From contig CAZLYC010000001.1 in NCBI GenBank assembly GCA_964563755.1, forward strand, positions 124,001 to 188,000: DNA of 64,000 nt, read 5' to 3'. Source of the stretch: JABMQF01 sp964563755 (GTDB lineage Archaea; Nanobdellota; Nanobdellia; Woesearchaeales; UBA11576). Positions 34,212 to 42,468 of this stretch are shown here, piece after piece. The notes under the pieces were generated by a model. The model was not told where the DNA came from. It ran no database searches and was given only the letters and a program-made list of their open reading frames with translations. A program made the position numbers and the translations under genes. The first letter of the stretch is position 1. Every line of letters starts with the position of its first letter.

Positions 34212-34859
34212 ATGACAATAAAGCACACTTCTCTAAAACACGGCTGGTTCTATCATTACAGGATACACACGCAAAAAGCCAGCGAACTTTGCAGCAACGA
34301 GTTATCTTCCCTGTTCCAATTTGCTGAGAGCATGCTTTCAAAATGCCCTGACCATTATTTCAATGTGGGGCCAAGATCATCAGCACTGAAATTCAACATA
34401 AAACCAACAAAAGTCCAGATAGATGGACATGAAGTCTGTAAGCTTGCAGAGCTCGGCATCAAGAACGGCACATACAGGACAGCACATTCAAATGTTGAAG
34501 TCTATATGCTAGAAAGAGACTCGAACACAATCGCTGTCGAGATGCCAATATGGCTATTGCCGCACGAACTTGACACATACAAGGCTCTTTTTGAATGCGA
34601 AGAACCACTCACAGGACACATAGATGTACTAAGAGTAGAAGATGGTCGGGTGTGGATATGGGACTATAAACCCCACGCAGAGAAGGAGAAATATGCGAGC
34701 TGCCAACTGACGTTCTACGCAATAATGCTTTCAAAAAGGACAGGAATACCTCTCAACAGTTTCAGGTGCGGCTACTTCGATGAGAAAACAGCTTTCTTGT
34801 TCAAGCCGGAGATGGAACATCTTCCATTGTGCTGCGAGGCGGCGATAAAACAATCCTAA
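34212..34859 (+). CDS. PD-(D/E)XK nuclease-superfamily protein (Cas4-like fold)
   Basis: A 215-aa protein. GHIDVLRV...WIWDYKP (about 136-157) gives the Asp and DxK pattern of PD-(D/E)XK enzymes, followed by a helix with QLTFYAIML (QxxxY motif, about 170). An upstream Glu/His stretch is present. The Cas4 iron-sulfur cysteine set is not evident, so this is a Cas4/RecB-like nuclease without the cluster. No CRISPR array or cas genes are nearby. It sits 1 nt before the ribose-1,5-bisphosphate isomerase gene; the combination has no obvious functional meaning. Confidence 0.75.
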   Translation: MTIKHTSLKHGWFYHYRIHTQKASELCSNELSSLFQFAESMLSKCPDHYFNVGPRSSALKFNIKPTKVQIDGHEVCKLAELGIKNGTYRTAHSNVEVYMLERDSNTIAVEMPIWLLPHELDTYKALFECEEPLTGHIDVLRVEDGRVWIWDYKPHAEKEKYASCQLTFYAIMLSKRTGIPLNSFRCGYFDEKTAFLFKPEMEHLPLCCEAAIKQS

Positions 34860-34860
34860 G

Positions 34861-35754
34861 ATGAGCTTCCAAAAAACAGTCAACGACATAAAATCCTTGA
34901 AGATACAAGGAGCAGAGAACGTAGCAAAAGAGGCAGTCAAATCATTGCTTTACGTGCTGGAACAAAATAAGAAACAAGACCCTGATAAAATAATAAGAGC
35001 TTTGGAAAGAGCAAAACTCGAGCTATTCGCGACCAGGCCGACAGAACCCTGCATGAGAAATGCGCTCAATAATGTCCTACACAATCTTCAAGGAGCGACA
35101 AGCCTTCAAATAGGAGACTGCGTGCGTGACAGGGTAAATAACACATTATCTTTCTTTGACACATCAGAAGATAAAATATCAGATTACGCCTCTTCTAAGA
35201 TAAAAGATGGAATGACAGTATATACGCACTGCCATTCATCTACGGTAACGAGAGCGATAAGAAAAGCATGGAAACAGGGAAAGCATACAGAGGTAAGGAA
35301 CACAGAAACAAGACCAAGATACCAGGGCAGGAAGACTGCCGAAGAACTTGCGTCTGAGGGAATAACAGTCATACACTATGTGGACGCGGCAGCACGGCAC
35401 GCGATAATGAATTCAGATATCATGATGATTGGCGCAGATGCAATAACCGCAGATGGCACGGTGATAAACAAGATAGGATCAGGAACTTTTGCAGAGATAG
35501 CGAAGAAATACAATGTTCCGGTATATGTCTGCGCAAACAGCTGGAAATTTGACCCAGACACAACAAAAGGACACAAGGAAATAATAGAGATAAGAGGCCC
35601 CAAAGAAGTCTGGGAAAAAACACCTAAAAATGTCAAGATAGAGAACATAGCGTTCGAATCAATCAGCCCAGAACTCATCACAGGAATCATAAGTGAAAAA
35701 GGAATACACAAGCCAAAAGAATTCGCGAAGATAATGAAGAAAAATAAATTCTGA
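34861..35754 (+). CDS. Ribose-1,5-bisphosphate isomerase (eIF2B-like family)
   Basis: A 297-aa protein of the eIF2B/MtnA/R15P-isomerase superfamily. Signature parts are HCHSSTVTRAI (about 125), the NTETRPRYQGR segment (about 142) and MIGADAITADGTVINKIGS (about 180-198). In archaea this enzyme converts ribose-1,5-bisphosphate to ribulose-1,5-bisphosphate in the AMP degradation pathway, feeding a type III RuBisCO. AMP phosphorylase and RuBisCO are not in this window, so pathway completeness is untested. The translation-factor subunits of the same superfamily are the alternative, less likely here. Confidence 0.88.
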   Translation: MSFQKTVNDIKSLKIQGAENVAKEAVKSLLYVLEQNKKQDPDKIIRALERAKLELFATRPTEPCMRNALNNVLHNLQGATSLQIGDCVRDRVNNTLSFFDTSEDKISDYASSKIKDGMTVYTHCHSSTVTRAIRKAWKQGKHTEVRNTETRPRYQGRKTAEELASEGITVIHYVDAAARHAIMNSDIMMIGADAITADGTVINKIGSGTFAEIAKKYNVPVYVCANSWKFDPDTTKGHKEIIEIRGPKEVWEKTPKNVKIENIAFESISPELITGIISEKGIHKPKEFAKIMKKNKF

Positions 35755-35755
35755 A

Positions 35756-36259
35756 TCAACCTTTCAATTCTTTCTCAAGTGCAGAAATCTCTTTTTCAAG
35801 CTGCTTGATGCGGTCCTCATTTGACTCCTGCTGCATTATAGACGCACACTCAGGACACTTGAATTCAAAACCGACAGCCTGCTCGAAATCAAGCCTCATA
35901 CACGAGTTGGGGCAGACGAAGAAACTGCTCTCATTCTCTCTTGCAAGCCTGTCCTTCAGCCTTTCTATCTTCTCTTTTTTGAGACTCAATGCAAGATGTT
36001 TTATCTGTTTTAGGCGGAATGTCCAATAATAGATGTACCAGCCCTTCTTCTTGTCCTTCCTTCTTATGAAAGAGACAAGGTTCGCATGGTAAAGCCTATA
36101 GAGCATGTTCCTGACGACATTAATCTCAAGCTTAAGCGACTCCGCAAGCTTGAACTCAGAGACATTCTTCTTATTCTTAAGAAGTTTGACTAAAGGAAGA
36201 ACATCTTCGCCAGCAACCGAAGTGACAACATCTTCAACAAGTTTATTCGAAAGCTTCAT
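35756..36259 (-). CDS. tfe: Transcription factor E alpha (TFE)
   Basis: A 167-aa TFE: an N-terminal winged helix (about 5-85; LKLEINVVRNMLYRL), a coiled linker, and a C-terminal zinc ribbon (CPNSC...CPEC, about 115-140) followed by a coiled-coil end. It helps RNA polymerase open promoters together with TBP and TFB. Convergent with the isomerase gene with a 1-nt gap. An AAGGT ribosome site precedes the ATG. Confidence 0.93.
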   Translation of the reverse strand: MKLSNKLVEDVVTSVAGEDVLPLVKLLKNKKNVSEFKLAESLKLEINVVRNMLYRLYHANLVSFIRRKDKKKGWYIYYWTFRLKQIKHLALSLKKEKIERLKDRLARENESSFFVCPNSCMRLDFEQAVGFEFKCPECASIMQQESNEDRIKQLEKEISALEKELKG

Positions 36260-36395
36260 TTTACCTTCAGGACCTGATAAATTCAGTAAAGACGCTGTTT
36301 AAAAAACTTACCTTTTTAATACCCACTAAGCAGAGCTGATAAACCCAAAACCTTTATAAACAGGCCCAAGTTCCTCGAAAAACAGGGATTTTACA

Positions 36396-36662
36396 ATGGT
36401 CAAACCAAGATACAGATCAAGAACATTCAGAAGGGTATTCAAAGTAACACCCGGAAGCAGAAACGTCCTGCATTACGAGAAAAGAAAGCCATCAAAGGCA
36501 AAATGCGCAGGATGCGGAAAAGTCTTAGCAGGAGTTCCAAGGGAACGACCGTTCAAGATGCAAAGGCTCGGTAAGACACAGAAGAGGCCAGAGAGGCCAT
36601 ACGGTGGAGTACTCTGTTCAGCCTGCACAAGGCGCAAAATTATAGCCAAGGCAAGACAATAA
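36396..36662 (+). CDS. rpl34e: Ribosomal protein L34e
   Basis: An 88-aa L34e with the typical start MVKPRYRSRTFRRV and two CxxC zinc knuckles (CAGCGK at about 37 and CSAC near 77). A TATA-like CCTTTATAAAC lies about 40 nt upstream. In many archaea L34e, cytidylate kinase and L14e are neighbours; here L14e follows 115 nt downstream without the kinase. Confidence 0.97.
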   Translation: MVKPRYRSRTFRRVFKVTPGSRNVLHYEKRKPSKAKCAGCGKVLAGVPRERPFKMQRLGKTQKRPERPYGGVLCSACTRRKIIAKARQ

Positions 36663-36695
36663 AATAATATTCATCTCTTTTAATTGCACATGAAC

Positions 36696-36715
36696 CAGCA
36701 TCGGCGACGATGCTG
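36696..36715 (+). terminator. Perfect hairpin with GNRA tetraloop between L34e and L14e
   Basis: CAGCATCG and CGATGCTG form an 8-bp perfect stem closed by the tetraloop GCGA. It lies 33 nt after the L34e stop and 62 nt before L14e. It may be a 3' stability or processing hairpin, a terminator, or a protein-binding leader for L14e. No T-run follows, so classical termination is doubtful. Confidence 0.45.
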
Positions 36716-36777
36716 CGTGATAACATTAAAATGAGAATACAGCGATTTTTCTGTATTTCTCGAGGAAGGTGTCCAAA

Positions 36778-37158
36778 ATGATGGAAATAGGAAGACTTTG
36801 TGTCAAGATAGCAGGACGAGACGCAGGAAACAAATGTGTCATAGTCGAAGCAATAGATGAGAAGTTCGTCATGATAGATGGTGAGACAAGAAGGAGAAAA
36901 TGCAATGTAAAGCATCTCGAACCGCTCACCGAAACACTCAAGATAAAGAAAGGCGCTGCCCACAAAGACATCGTCGCAGAGTTCAAGAAGCTCGGTATAG
37001 AATTGACAGACAAGAAGCCACGACAGAAGACAGAGAAGCCTAGACAAATAAGAGTCGCAGACACCAAAACAAAGGCGTCAGCAGAAACAGCAGAGAAAAA
37101 GGAAGAGCCCAAGAAGGCAAAACCAGTGAAGAAAGAGGCAAAGCCTGCTGTAAAATAA
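36778..37158 (+). CDS. rpl14e: Ribosomal protein L14e
   Basis: A 126-aa protein: a KOW-type beta-barrel (MEIGRLCVKIAGRDAG; VIVEAIDEKFVMIDG) as in L14e, then an unusually long Lys/Ala/Glu-rich tail from about residue 80. A GAGGAAGGTG ribosome site favours the ATG at 36778 (or 36781) over the upstream in-frame GTG at 36769. The tail makes it longer than the usual roughly 80-100-aa archaeal L14e. Confidence 0.93.
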   Translation: MMEIGRLCVKIAGRDAGNKCVIVEAIDEKFVMIDGETRRRKCNVKHLEPLTETLKIKKGAAHKDIVAEFKKLGIELTDKKPRQKTEKPRQIRVADTKTKASAETAEKKEEPKKAKPVKKEAKPAVK

Positions 37159-37210
37159 ATCTTCAATTTTCTATACTTTTTTTCTTATTTTATTTTCAAA
37201 TAGATTTAAT

Positions 37211-37301
37211 GCTGCCACGCTCGCATAGATTGTTATTCTGTTATTGTCTGCCGAACTGCATCATGTTTAGAAATTTGATTGAATGCTCGCCAGGTGGCAG
37301 C
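37211..37301 (-). ncRNA. Structured RNA family, copy 1
   Basis: Closing stem on the minus strand: GCTGCCAC pairs with GTGGCAGC (8 bp). Then a CTG bulge, and GCGAGC facing GCGAGC, which can pair with two sheared G-A pairs. Inside are a 14-nt variable segment, a conserved 26-nt core (CTAAAC ... CAGTTCGGCA ... ACA) and an 18-nt variable segment. It lies between the convergent L14e gene and the 280-aa membrane protein gene, 20 nt after the latter's stop on the same strand. Strand is assigned from structure; no transcription evidence is available. Confidence 0.7.
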
Positions 37302-37321
37302 ATTTTTTAGTGAATAAGAAA

Positions 37322-38164
37322 TCAATACATGTGCATGTACTGCCTAAATGTAGCCATCGTTATGTCATAGTCGTCTAGGACAACGAGTTTGAATTCCTTC
37401 TCGGAATATATATCAGAAAACGATACGTGCACAGGAATCTCTTCTGAAACAGTCTTTCCAGGAGTCATCCTCTTGAACGCATCAGAAAGGAATATGTCAT
37501 CATCCCACCAGACAGAGCCCTTTCCCCTCGGATTGAGTTTCACCTTGACTCTTGTCGGATTGACGATGAGGCAGTCCTCATTATTGGTCAAAGTCAAAGT
37601 AACATATGCCAGCGTTGCCCAATTATCCCCTTTTAGCTCTTTCTTGAAATCAGAAACAGTGACGTTGATATCTGTATACTTATAGTCAAATCCTGGCTCT
37701 TCTGGTTTACAGACAGGAATATCCAAAGAGACATTCTGGCTGCCTGGCTTTTCCGTCTCTGGTTCTGTAACGTTTTCAACTTTCTTTTCCACGGATTCAA
37801 TCTCGGGTTCAACATCCTCGACTTCATCTTCAATAACATCTTGAGCAACAGGTTTTGTTGTGTTGATTTTTGTCTCAGGTTCTTTCTCTTCAATATCTGT
37901 CTTAAGTATCTGCTTTGTCTGGCCTGAAAGCTGTGTAGATTGACCAGTAATATCATCATCCACTGAGACCCTGCCAAGCAGGAAAACAGAAGTCAGTATT
38001 ATTATGAAAGCAAGGGTTATTCCAGAATACTTCAGTAGGCTTCCAACAGATATTGTGCTATCAAGAAAAGCACGGTATCTATATCCATAAAGGATACTTG
38101 TTCTCCATCCTGTCCTTGAGACAGACCTGAGACGGATGCCTCTAGAACCTATCTTCCTACCCAA
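37322..38164 (-). CDS. Single-span membrane protein with acidic linker and extracellular beta domain
   Basis: A 280-aa protein: a basic cytoplasmic N-terminus (about 1-48), one membrane span (about 49-67), an acidic Glu/Pro/Thr linker (about 75-145) and a beta-rich domain with two Cys (about 150-280; VTLTLTNNEDCLIV), reminiscent of DUF4352-like Ig folds. The start codon is TTG at 38164, chosen because a GGGGG ribosome site lies 7 nt before it and no ATG fits. It follows pheT by 38 nt and may be co-transcribed with it; a TATA-like GGTTTAAAAACA also overlaps the pheT end. Function unknown. Confidence 0.75.
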   Translation of the reverse strand: MGRKIGSRGIRLRSVSRTGWRTSILYGYRYRAFLDSTISVGSLLKYSGITLAFIIILTSVFLLGRVSVDDDITGQSTQLSGQTKQILKTDIEEKEPETKINTTKPVAQDVIEDEVEDVEPEIESVEKKVENVTEPETEKPGSQNVSLDIPVCKPEEPGFDYKYTDINVTVSDFKKELKGDNWATLAYVTLTLTNNEDCLIVNPTRVKVKLNPRGKGSVWWDDDIFLSDAFKRMTPGKTVSEEIPVHVSFSDIYSEKEFKLVVLDDYDITMATFRQYMHMY

Positions 38165-38202
38165 TGTTTACCCCCTTACAGTCGTAGAAATCACAAATGT
38201 TT

Positions 38203-39882
38203 TTAAACCTTGCGGTGACCCTTTAAAAGGGCATACAGTTCTGTAAGGTCAAGCTCAAAAGCGGCTATTGGCATCTCAATTTCCCAGTTTTCCAGCACCT
38301 TAGGATGAAGCTCTCCAAAATAAGCCAAATCCGCTCCATCAACAGATATAGAACCCACTCTTCCAGGCACAAAAGAGCCATGTTCGGACTCCTCTACCTT
38401 GTAAGATAGCCCTATTCCAGACAGGACGCAATCTAAAATCTGTTTGATCTTGGTAATATCAGAATCGGGCCCGCACAGCGCAACAGAAATACGCTCGAAT
38501 TCCTTGATTTCAGACCCTCTTCTTGAAGCGCATATACCCTGCTCGAAAATATACTGAGGATACTCGTTATGCCTGTTCTGCGAAAGCACCTTAACAACTA
38601 TCGGAATGAGCCAGCTCCTGACAACCGAGTATGTCTCTGACATGAACTCAGTTATCTCAACAGTCCCAAGATCAGGGATGGCCATCTTATCATAAAGGTC
38701 AGATTTGTTTGAAAGCACAGGAGACATCACTTCCTGAAGACCAAGCCCCACCAAAATCCCACGTATCCTGTCAACGAACTCTATGAATTCAGATGTTCCA
38801 CCAGGAGTGTAACTTGTAAGAGCAGTCTCTGGAAGATTATTGAATCCTGCCATTATAGCAAGGTCTTCTATCACATCGCAGGAATGCAGAATATCCGCAC
38901 GATAGCAAGGCACTTCAATCTCGTATCCTTTCATACACTTGCTAAAGCCATACCTGGTCATCTCAGAGAATCTCTTGATATCCGAGTCATTCATGTCAAC
39001 ACCAACTAAAGAAATAATCTCTTTCTTGGTTATCACAATCTTATCCGTCTTGAGATTGGGAGTCCTTACAGTATTCGTGCCATAATCTATATTGCAGCAG
39101 TATATCTTGAAACCTCTCTCCCCAAAAGCAGTCGCAAGGATGTTCGCGCAAAGGTCGACAGCATTAATATCTGTTCCAGTGACTTCGATGAACAGGTCAT
39201 CGTCACCTACAACAATCTTACCAAGAGAGTCAGAGTTTATTATCGGAGGGAAAGACAATGCCTGCTTGTCACTGTCTACAAAAAATGGATACTTATCAAA
39301 TGTTTTCAATAACGAAGCGTATTTGATGCCTGTAGGATGAGTCTCAATGATCTCACCAAGAGTCATCGCCCGCTGGAACCCTAGCGGAATAAATTCAACG
39401 CTCTCCGGGTCGACCGCTTTGTAGTATACAGGGAACTTTATCCTCTTATGCGAATATACTCCTATCGATACCTTCTCCCTCTTCCTTCCATAGCTGTCGC
39501 AGAACTTCTCCTGCAGCTGTACAATCTGCTTCAGAAGATAATCGTCGACTTTCTTGCCTTTTGCAGTGAATGCTGCTATGAACGGCCTTATATGATTTAT
39601 TGAAGGATCAACAATGATTCTTTCATCAGAACGCATGACATTGACCTGAGGAGTACCTTTAGCTATACCTAGTATGCCCTTAAGAAGCACAGAAAACCCC
39701 TCGACAGACCACAGATAAGGAAGATTCGTGTCCTCAAAGTTCATCTTGACCTCGTCAGTCTCCTGGTCATAACCTTCAAGCTCTGCCTTCGCGAACTCTG
39801 ACAACTTCTCAAGCTCCTCAAGAGAGATGTTCCTACCGAGAAGCGTGCAAAGGTCCGCAAGCGAAAATGTTATGGTCGGCAT
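38203..39882 (-). CDS. pheT: Phenylalanyl-tRNA synthetase beta subunit, archaeal type
   Basis: A 559-aa PheT of the shorter archaeal/eukaryotic form: an N-terminal domain (MPTITFSLADL), B3/B4 editing domain, B5 domain (about 270-350), and a catalytic-like core ending in the AFELDLTELY region. It forms the alpha2-beta2 enzyme with PheS, whose gene ends 3 nt upstream. Length and layout match archaeal homologues. Confidence 0.96.
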   Translation of the reverse strand: MPTITFSLADLCTLLGRNISLEELEKLSEFAKAELEGYDQETDEVKMNFEDTNLPYLWSVEGFSVLLKGILGIAKGTPQVNVMRSDERIIVDPSINHIRPFIAAFTAKGKKVDDYLLKQIVQLQEKFCDSYGRKREKVSIGVYSHKRIKFPVYYKAVDPESVEFIPLGFQRAMTLGEIIETHPTGIKYASLLKTFDKYPFFVDSDKQALSFPPIINSDSLGKIVVGDDDLFIEVTGTDINAVDLCANILATAFGERGFKIYCCNIDYGTNTVRTPNLKTDKIVITKKEIISLVGVDMNDSDIKRFSEMTRYGFSKCMKGYEIEVPCYRADILHSCDVIEDLAIMAGFNNLPETALTSYTPGGTSEFIEFVDRIRGILVGLGLQEVMSPVLSNKSDLYDKMAIPDLGTVEITEFMSETYSVVRSWLIPIVVKVLSQNRHNEYPQYIFEQGICASRRGSEIKEFERISVALCGPDSDITKIKQILDCVLSGIGLSYKVEESEHGSFVPGRVGSISVDGADLAYFGELHPKVLENWEIEMPIAAFELDLTELYALLKGHRKV

Positions 39883-39885
39883 TTT

Positions 39886-41406
39886 TTAGTACCTAATAAG
39901 CGATTTCTTAATCTTATCAATATCAGCAGTGTAAAGATCCCTGATATCATTTATTCCCATGTTGAACATACCAATCCTATCTATTCCAAGACCCCATGCA
40001 ATCACAGGAACGTCCACTCCAAGAGGCTTTGTGACCTCTGGCCTGAATATACCTGAACCTCCAAGCTCAATCCAGCCGAGCACAGGATGCTTGGCGAAAA
40101 GCTCTGCAGATGGTTCTGTAAACGGGAAATATCCTGGCTTTATCTTGAATGAAGTTGTCTGCGCAAATTGCTCTGCGAACATCTTCAGAAGACCTTTCAG
40201 ATGAGAGAAATTAAGACCGTCCTCTACAACAATGCCCTCTGTCTGAAAAAAATCAGGCAGATGGGAAGCATCAATCACATCATATCTGAAACATTTTGCT
40301 ATCGCGAAATACTTACCTGGAATCTTGAGGTCCTTAGACGCAAGCATCCTCGCAGAGCATGCGGTTCCCTGAGTGCGCAAAAGCAGCTGATGAGTCTTTC
40401 TTGTATCAAACTTATACTGCCATCCTTTGCTGCCTGTATTGAAACCAGTCTCGTGTGCATGTTTTACTCTATCTACTATAGATTCGTCAAGCTCGCCATA
40501 CTTCGGCTCTTTAACATAATACGCTGCGTGAATATCACGGGCAGAATGGAACTGCGGCATGAACAAAGCATCCATGTTCCAGAAATCAGTCTCTATTATC
40601 CTGCCAGGCATCTCACTAAAGCCCATACCGATAAACTTCTTCCTGACTGAGTCCAGGAAAGCACGGTAATGATGTCTTTTTCCAGAATAAACTTTGGGAA
40701 CATTAGCCTTTACATCGTAACGCCTGAAGTTTTTATCCTTCCAGGATTTCTCACGTATGATCTGACCGGTGAGACGGTCGATGCCAGACTCTATCCTGAC
40801 ACCTTCGCTGCAGAGCTCCTTCCCCATTTCTGTAAGTTCAAAAGACTTGATCTTATCAAGATGCGCCAAAACAATATTGCGTCTCTTCTTCAAAGCATCA
40901 TACGCGAACTTCTCTTCTGGCGACAATGATGATGAAATGACATCTCCTTCAGAAATCTTGGCAATGAAAACCTCCTCAAGCCACTTCTGCGAGACTATCT
41001 TCTTTCCGTGCTCTGTTATAGATACGACTCCGTTCATGACATTTATTGCGGCCTTGCTCTTCAATACGCCTAAGCATACTGCTGTCTCATCCCTTTCAAG
41101 TCCTGCGGCTTTTGGTATATCCTCTATCTTTAGAGTTGATGACTCGACTGCTTTAAGGAAACGGCGTTCTGGAAGACCTTTTTTAGCGTATATCTTCCCA
41201 TTCGAGTCAAGCCGTATCATCTCATTCACAGTAGAACTTATCTTAAGCACATTCTTGTTCTCAAGCCACTGCAAAGACCGCATTGCCTCTGTCTCAGAAA
41301 GACCCGAAAGAGTCACGAGTTCACTTAGAGTTTTGCATTTATTTAGAAACGGTATAGCTTTCCTTTCAAGAGGATGCAGCGATTCAACAAGCCTTGAAAT
41401 ATCCAT
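39886..41406 (-). CDS. pheS: Phenylalanyl-tRNA synthetase alpha subunit, archaeal type
   Basis: A 506-aa PheS with an N-terminal winged-helix region (about 1-170) that binds tRNA-Phe, and a class II catalytic core. Motif 2 is FRYDVIDASHLPDF (about 378) and motif 3 is the GLGIDRIGMFNMG segment near the end; WIELGGSGIFRPEV is the Phe-binding part. It is the first gene of the pheS-pheT pair. A TATA-like stretch (CTTTTTAAACAG) about 25 nt upstream suggests a leaderless message. Confidence 0.96.
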   Translation of the reverse strand: MDISRLVESLHPLERKAIPFLNKCKTLSELVTLSGLSETEAMRSLQWLENKNVLKISSTVNEMIRLDSNGKIYAKKGLPERRFLKAVESSTLKIEDIPKAAGLERDETAVCLGVLKSKAAINVMNGVVSITEHGKKIVSQKWLEEVFIAKISEGDVISSSLSPEEKFAYDALKKRRNIVLAHLDKIKSFELTEMGKELCSEGVRIESGIDRLTGQIIREKSWKDKNFRRYDVKANVPKVYSGKRHHYRAFLDSVRKKFIGMGFSEMPGRIIETDFWNMDALFMPQFHSARDIHAAYYVKEPKYGELDESIVDRVKHAHETGFNTGSKGWQYKFDTRKTHQLLLRTQGTACSARMLASKDLKIPGKYFAIAKCFRYDVIDASHLPDFFQTEGIVVEDGLNFSHLKGLLKMFAEQFAQTTSFKIKPGYFPFTEPSAELFAKHPVLGWIELGGSGIFRPEVTKPLGVDVPVIAWGLGIDRIGMFNMGINDIRDLYTADIDKIKKSLIRY

Positions 41407-41486
41407 ACAAAAGCAGAAATAACGGCTGTTTAAAAAGTTATTGAAAAGAAATAATATAATAAAAAAAAGAAATTAAGTCTTAAGCT

Positions 41487-42305
41487 TTAGTGCTTCAAGA
41501 CTTCCTTTGCAGGCTTCATGCCTTTCCAAGCAAGGTCGAAAAGGTTCTCCAATGCTGATGAAAAGAATGGAGTGTTTATCCAGACTCCCACATCATAGGT
41601 AGGATGGACTTCCGCGTCATCCATTATCATGAAGATGACTTCAGAGCCGTCTACTATGCAGAATCTTGCTTTTGATGTAGAGTGCCTGACTTCTGCAACG
41701 TCTCCTAGATCCTTTATTGCCATGGAGCATTCTTTTGTCAGAGGAGCGGCAATCCTAATCTTAACTCCGCGCTTCTTTATCTTCTCGAATGTAGGTTTCA
41801 TGCCCTCAATCTTCCTGAGCAATCCGCCAGAAGTTGTCATCAAAGAGACAGACTTCTCTGCGTTCCTTATCGTCAACTCGAGATGATTGTACAGGTTGTG
41901 CCTTCCCTTCAGGCTTCCAGAGAGATCAGATGGTTCGACGAGGTCTATTCCCTGTGAGTGCAATGTTGCGAGCTCATCGATGACTTCAGTGCCCTTGAGC
42001 TCCTCAAGCCTTTTGACTTTCTCGTTTGCATCCTCGACCATGTTCTTCTTGACTCTTTCAAGGACTTCCTCAGGAGGAACAGCGATGTACTTTATCGGCT
42101 TACCTAATTTAGTGACTGCGAATCCCTTCTTCTCTAAACTTTCAAGAACATCATAACTCCTAGAACGCGGAACATTAGCAATATCAGACAACTCGCCAGC
42201 AGTAGAGACACCGCGTGAAAGAAGAGCAGTCCAGATTTTTACTTCGTATAAGTTCAAAGAGAAATAACGCCTTAATTTACTGAGGAATTCTTCTTTTACA
42301 ATCAT
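41487..42305 (-). CDS. TrmB-family transcriptional regulator, copy 2
   Basis: A 272-aa paralog of the protein at 32972-33784. The winged-helix part is almost identical, including STAGELSDIANVPRSRSYDV, and LGKPIKYIAVPPEEVLERVKK follows; the effector domain is more divergent but keeps LVEPSDLSGSLKGR and WINTPFF. A GGGGGG ribosome site lies about 8 nt before the ATG, so unlike many genes here the transcript has a leader. Gap 42306-42468 contains its promoter (ACATATATTAAG) and nothing else. Confidence 0.92.
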   Translation of the reverse strand: MIVKEEFLSKLRRYFSLNLYEVKIWTALLSRGVSTAGELSDIANVPRSRSYDVLESLEKKGFAVTKLGKPIKYIAVPPEEVLERVKKNMVEDANEKVKRLEELKGTEVIDELATLHSQGIDLVEPSDLSGSLKGRHNLYNHLELTIRNAEKSVSLMTTSGGLLRKIEGMKPTFEKIKKRGVKIRIAAPLTKECSMAIKDLGDVAEVRHSTSKARFCIVDGSEVIFMIMDDAEVHPTYDVGVWINTPFFSSALENLFDLAWKGMKPAKEVLKH

Positions 42306-42468
42306 CGTTTATTACCCCCCTTTTTTCTTTTTTTTCAAAAAAATTTGTTACTGAGATGAGTTGACTAGGGAGTACTACTTAATATATGTTACGTTTTTTC
42401 ACTCCCGGAGTATGAACACAAAGAATGTTTAAATCAGTATTTAAGCGATTTTAAAATGTTTTTAATTC

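Noticed and set aside
34212..34859. The PD-(D/E)XK protein as a CRISPR Cas4.
   Set aside because: No Cys set for the Fe-S cluster and no CRISPR locus in the window; only superfamily membership is supported.
37211..37301. The RNA family as bidirectional terminators, since copies 1 and 2 lie between convergent genes.
   Set aside because: Copies 3 and 4 are not between convergent genes, and a terminator would not need a conserved core and fixed internal lengths.
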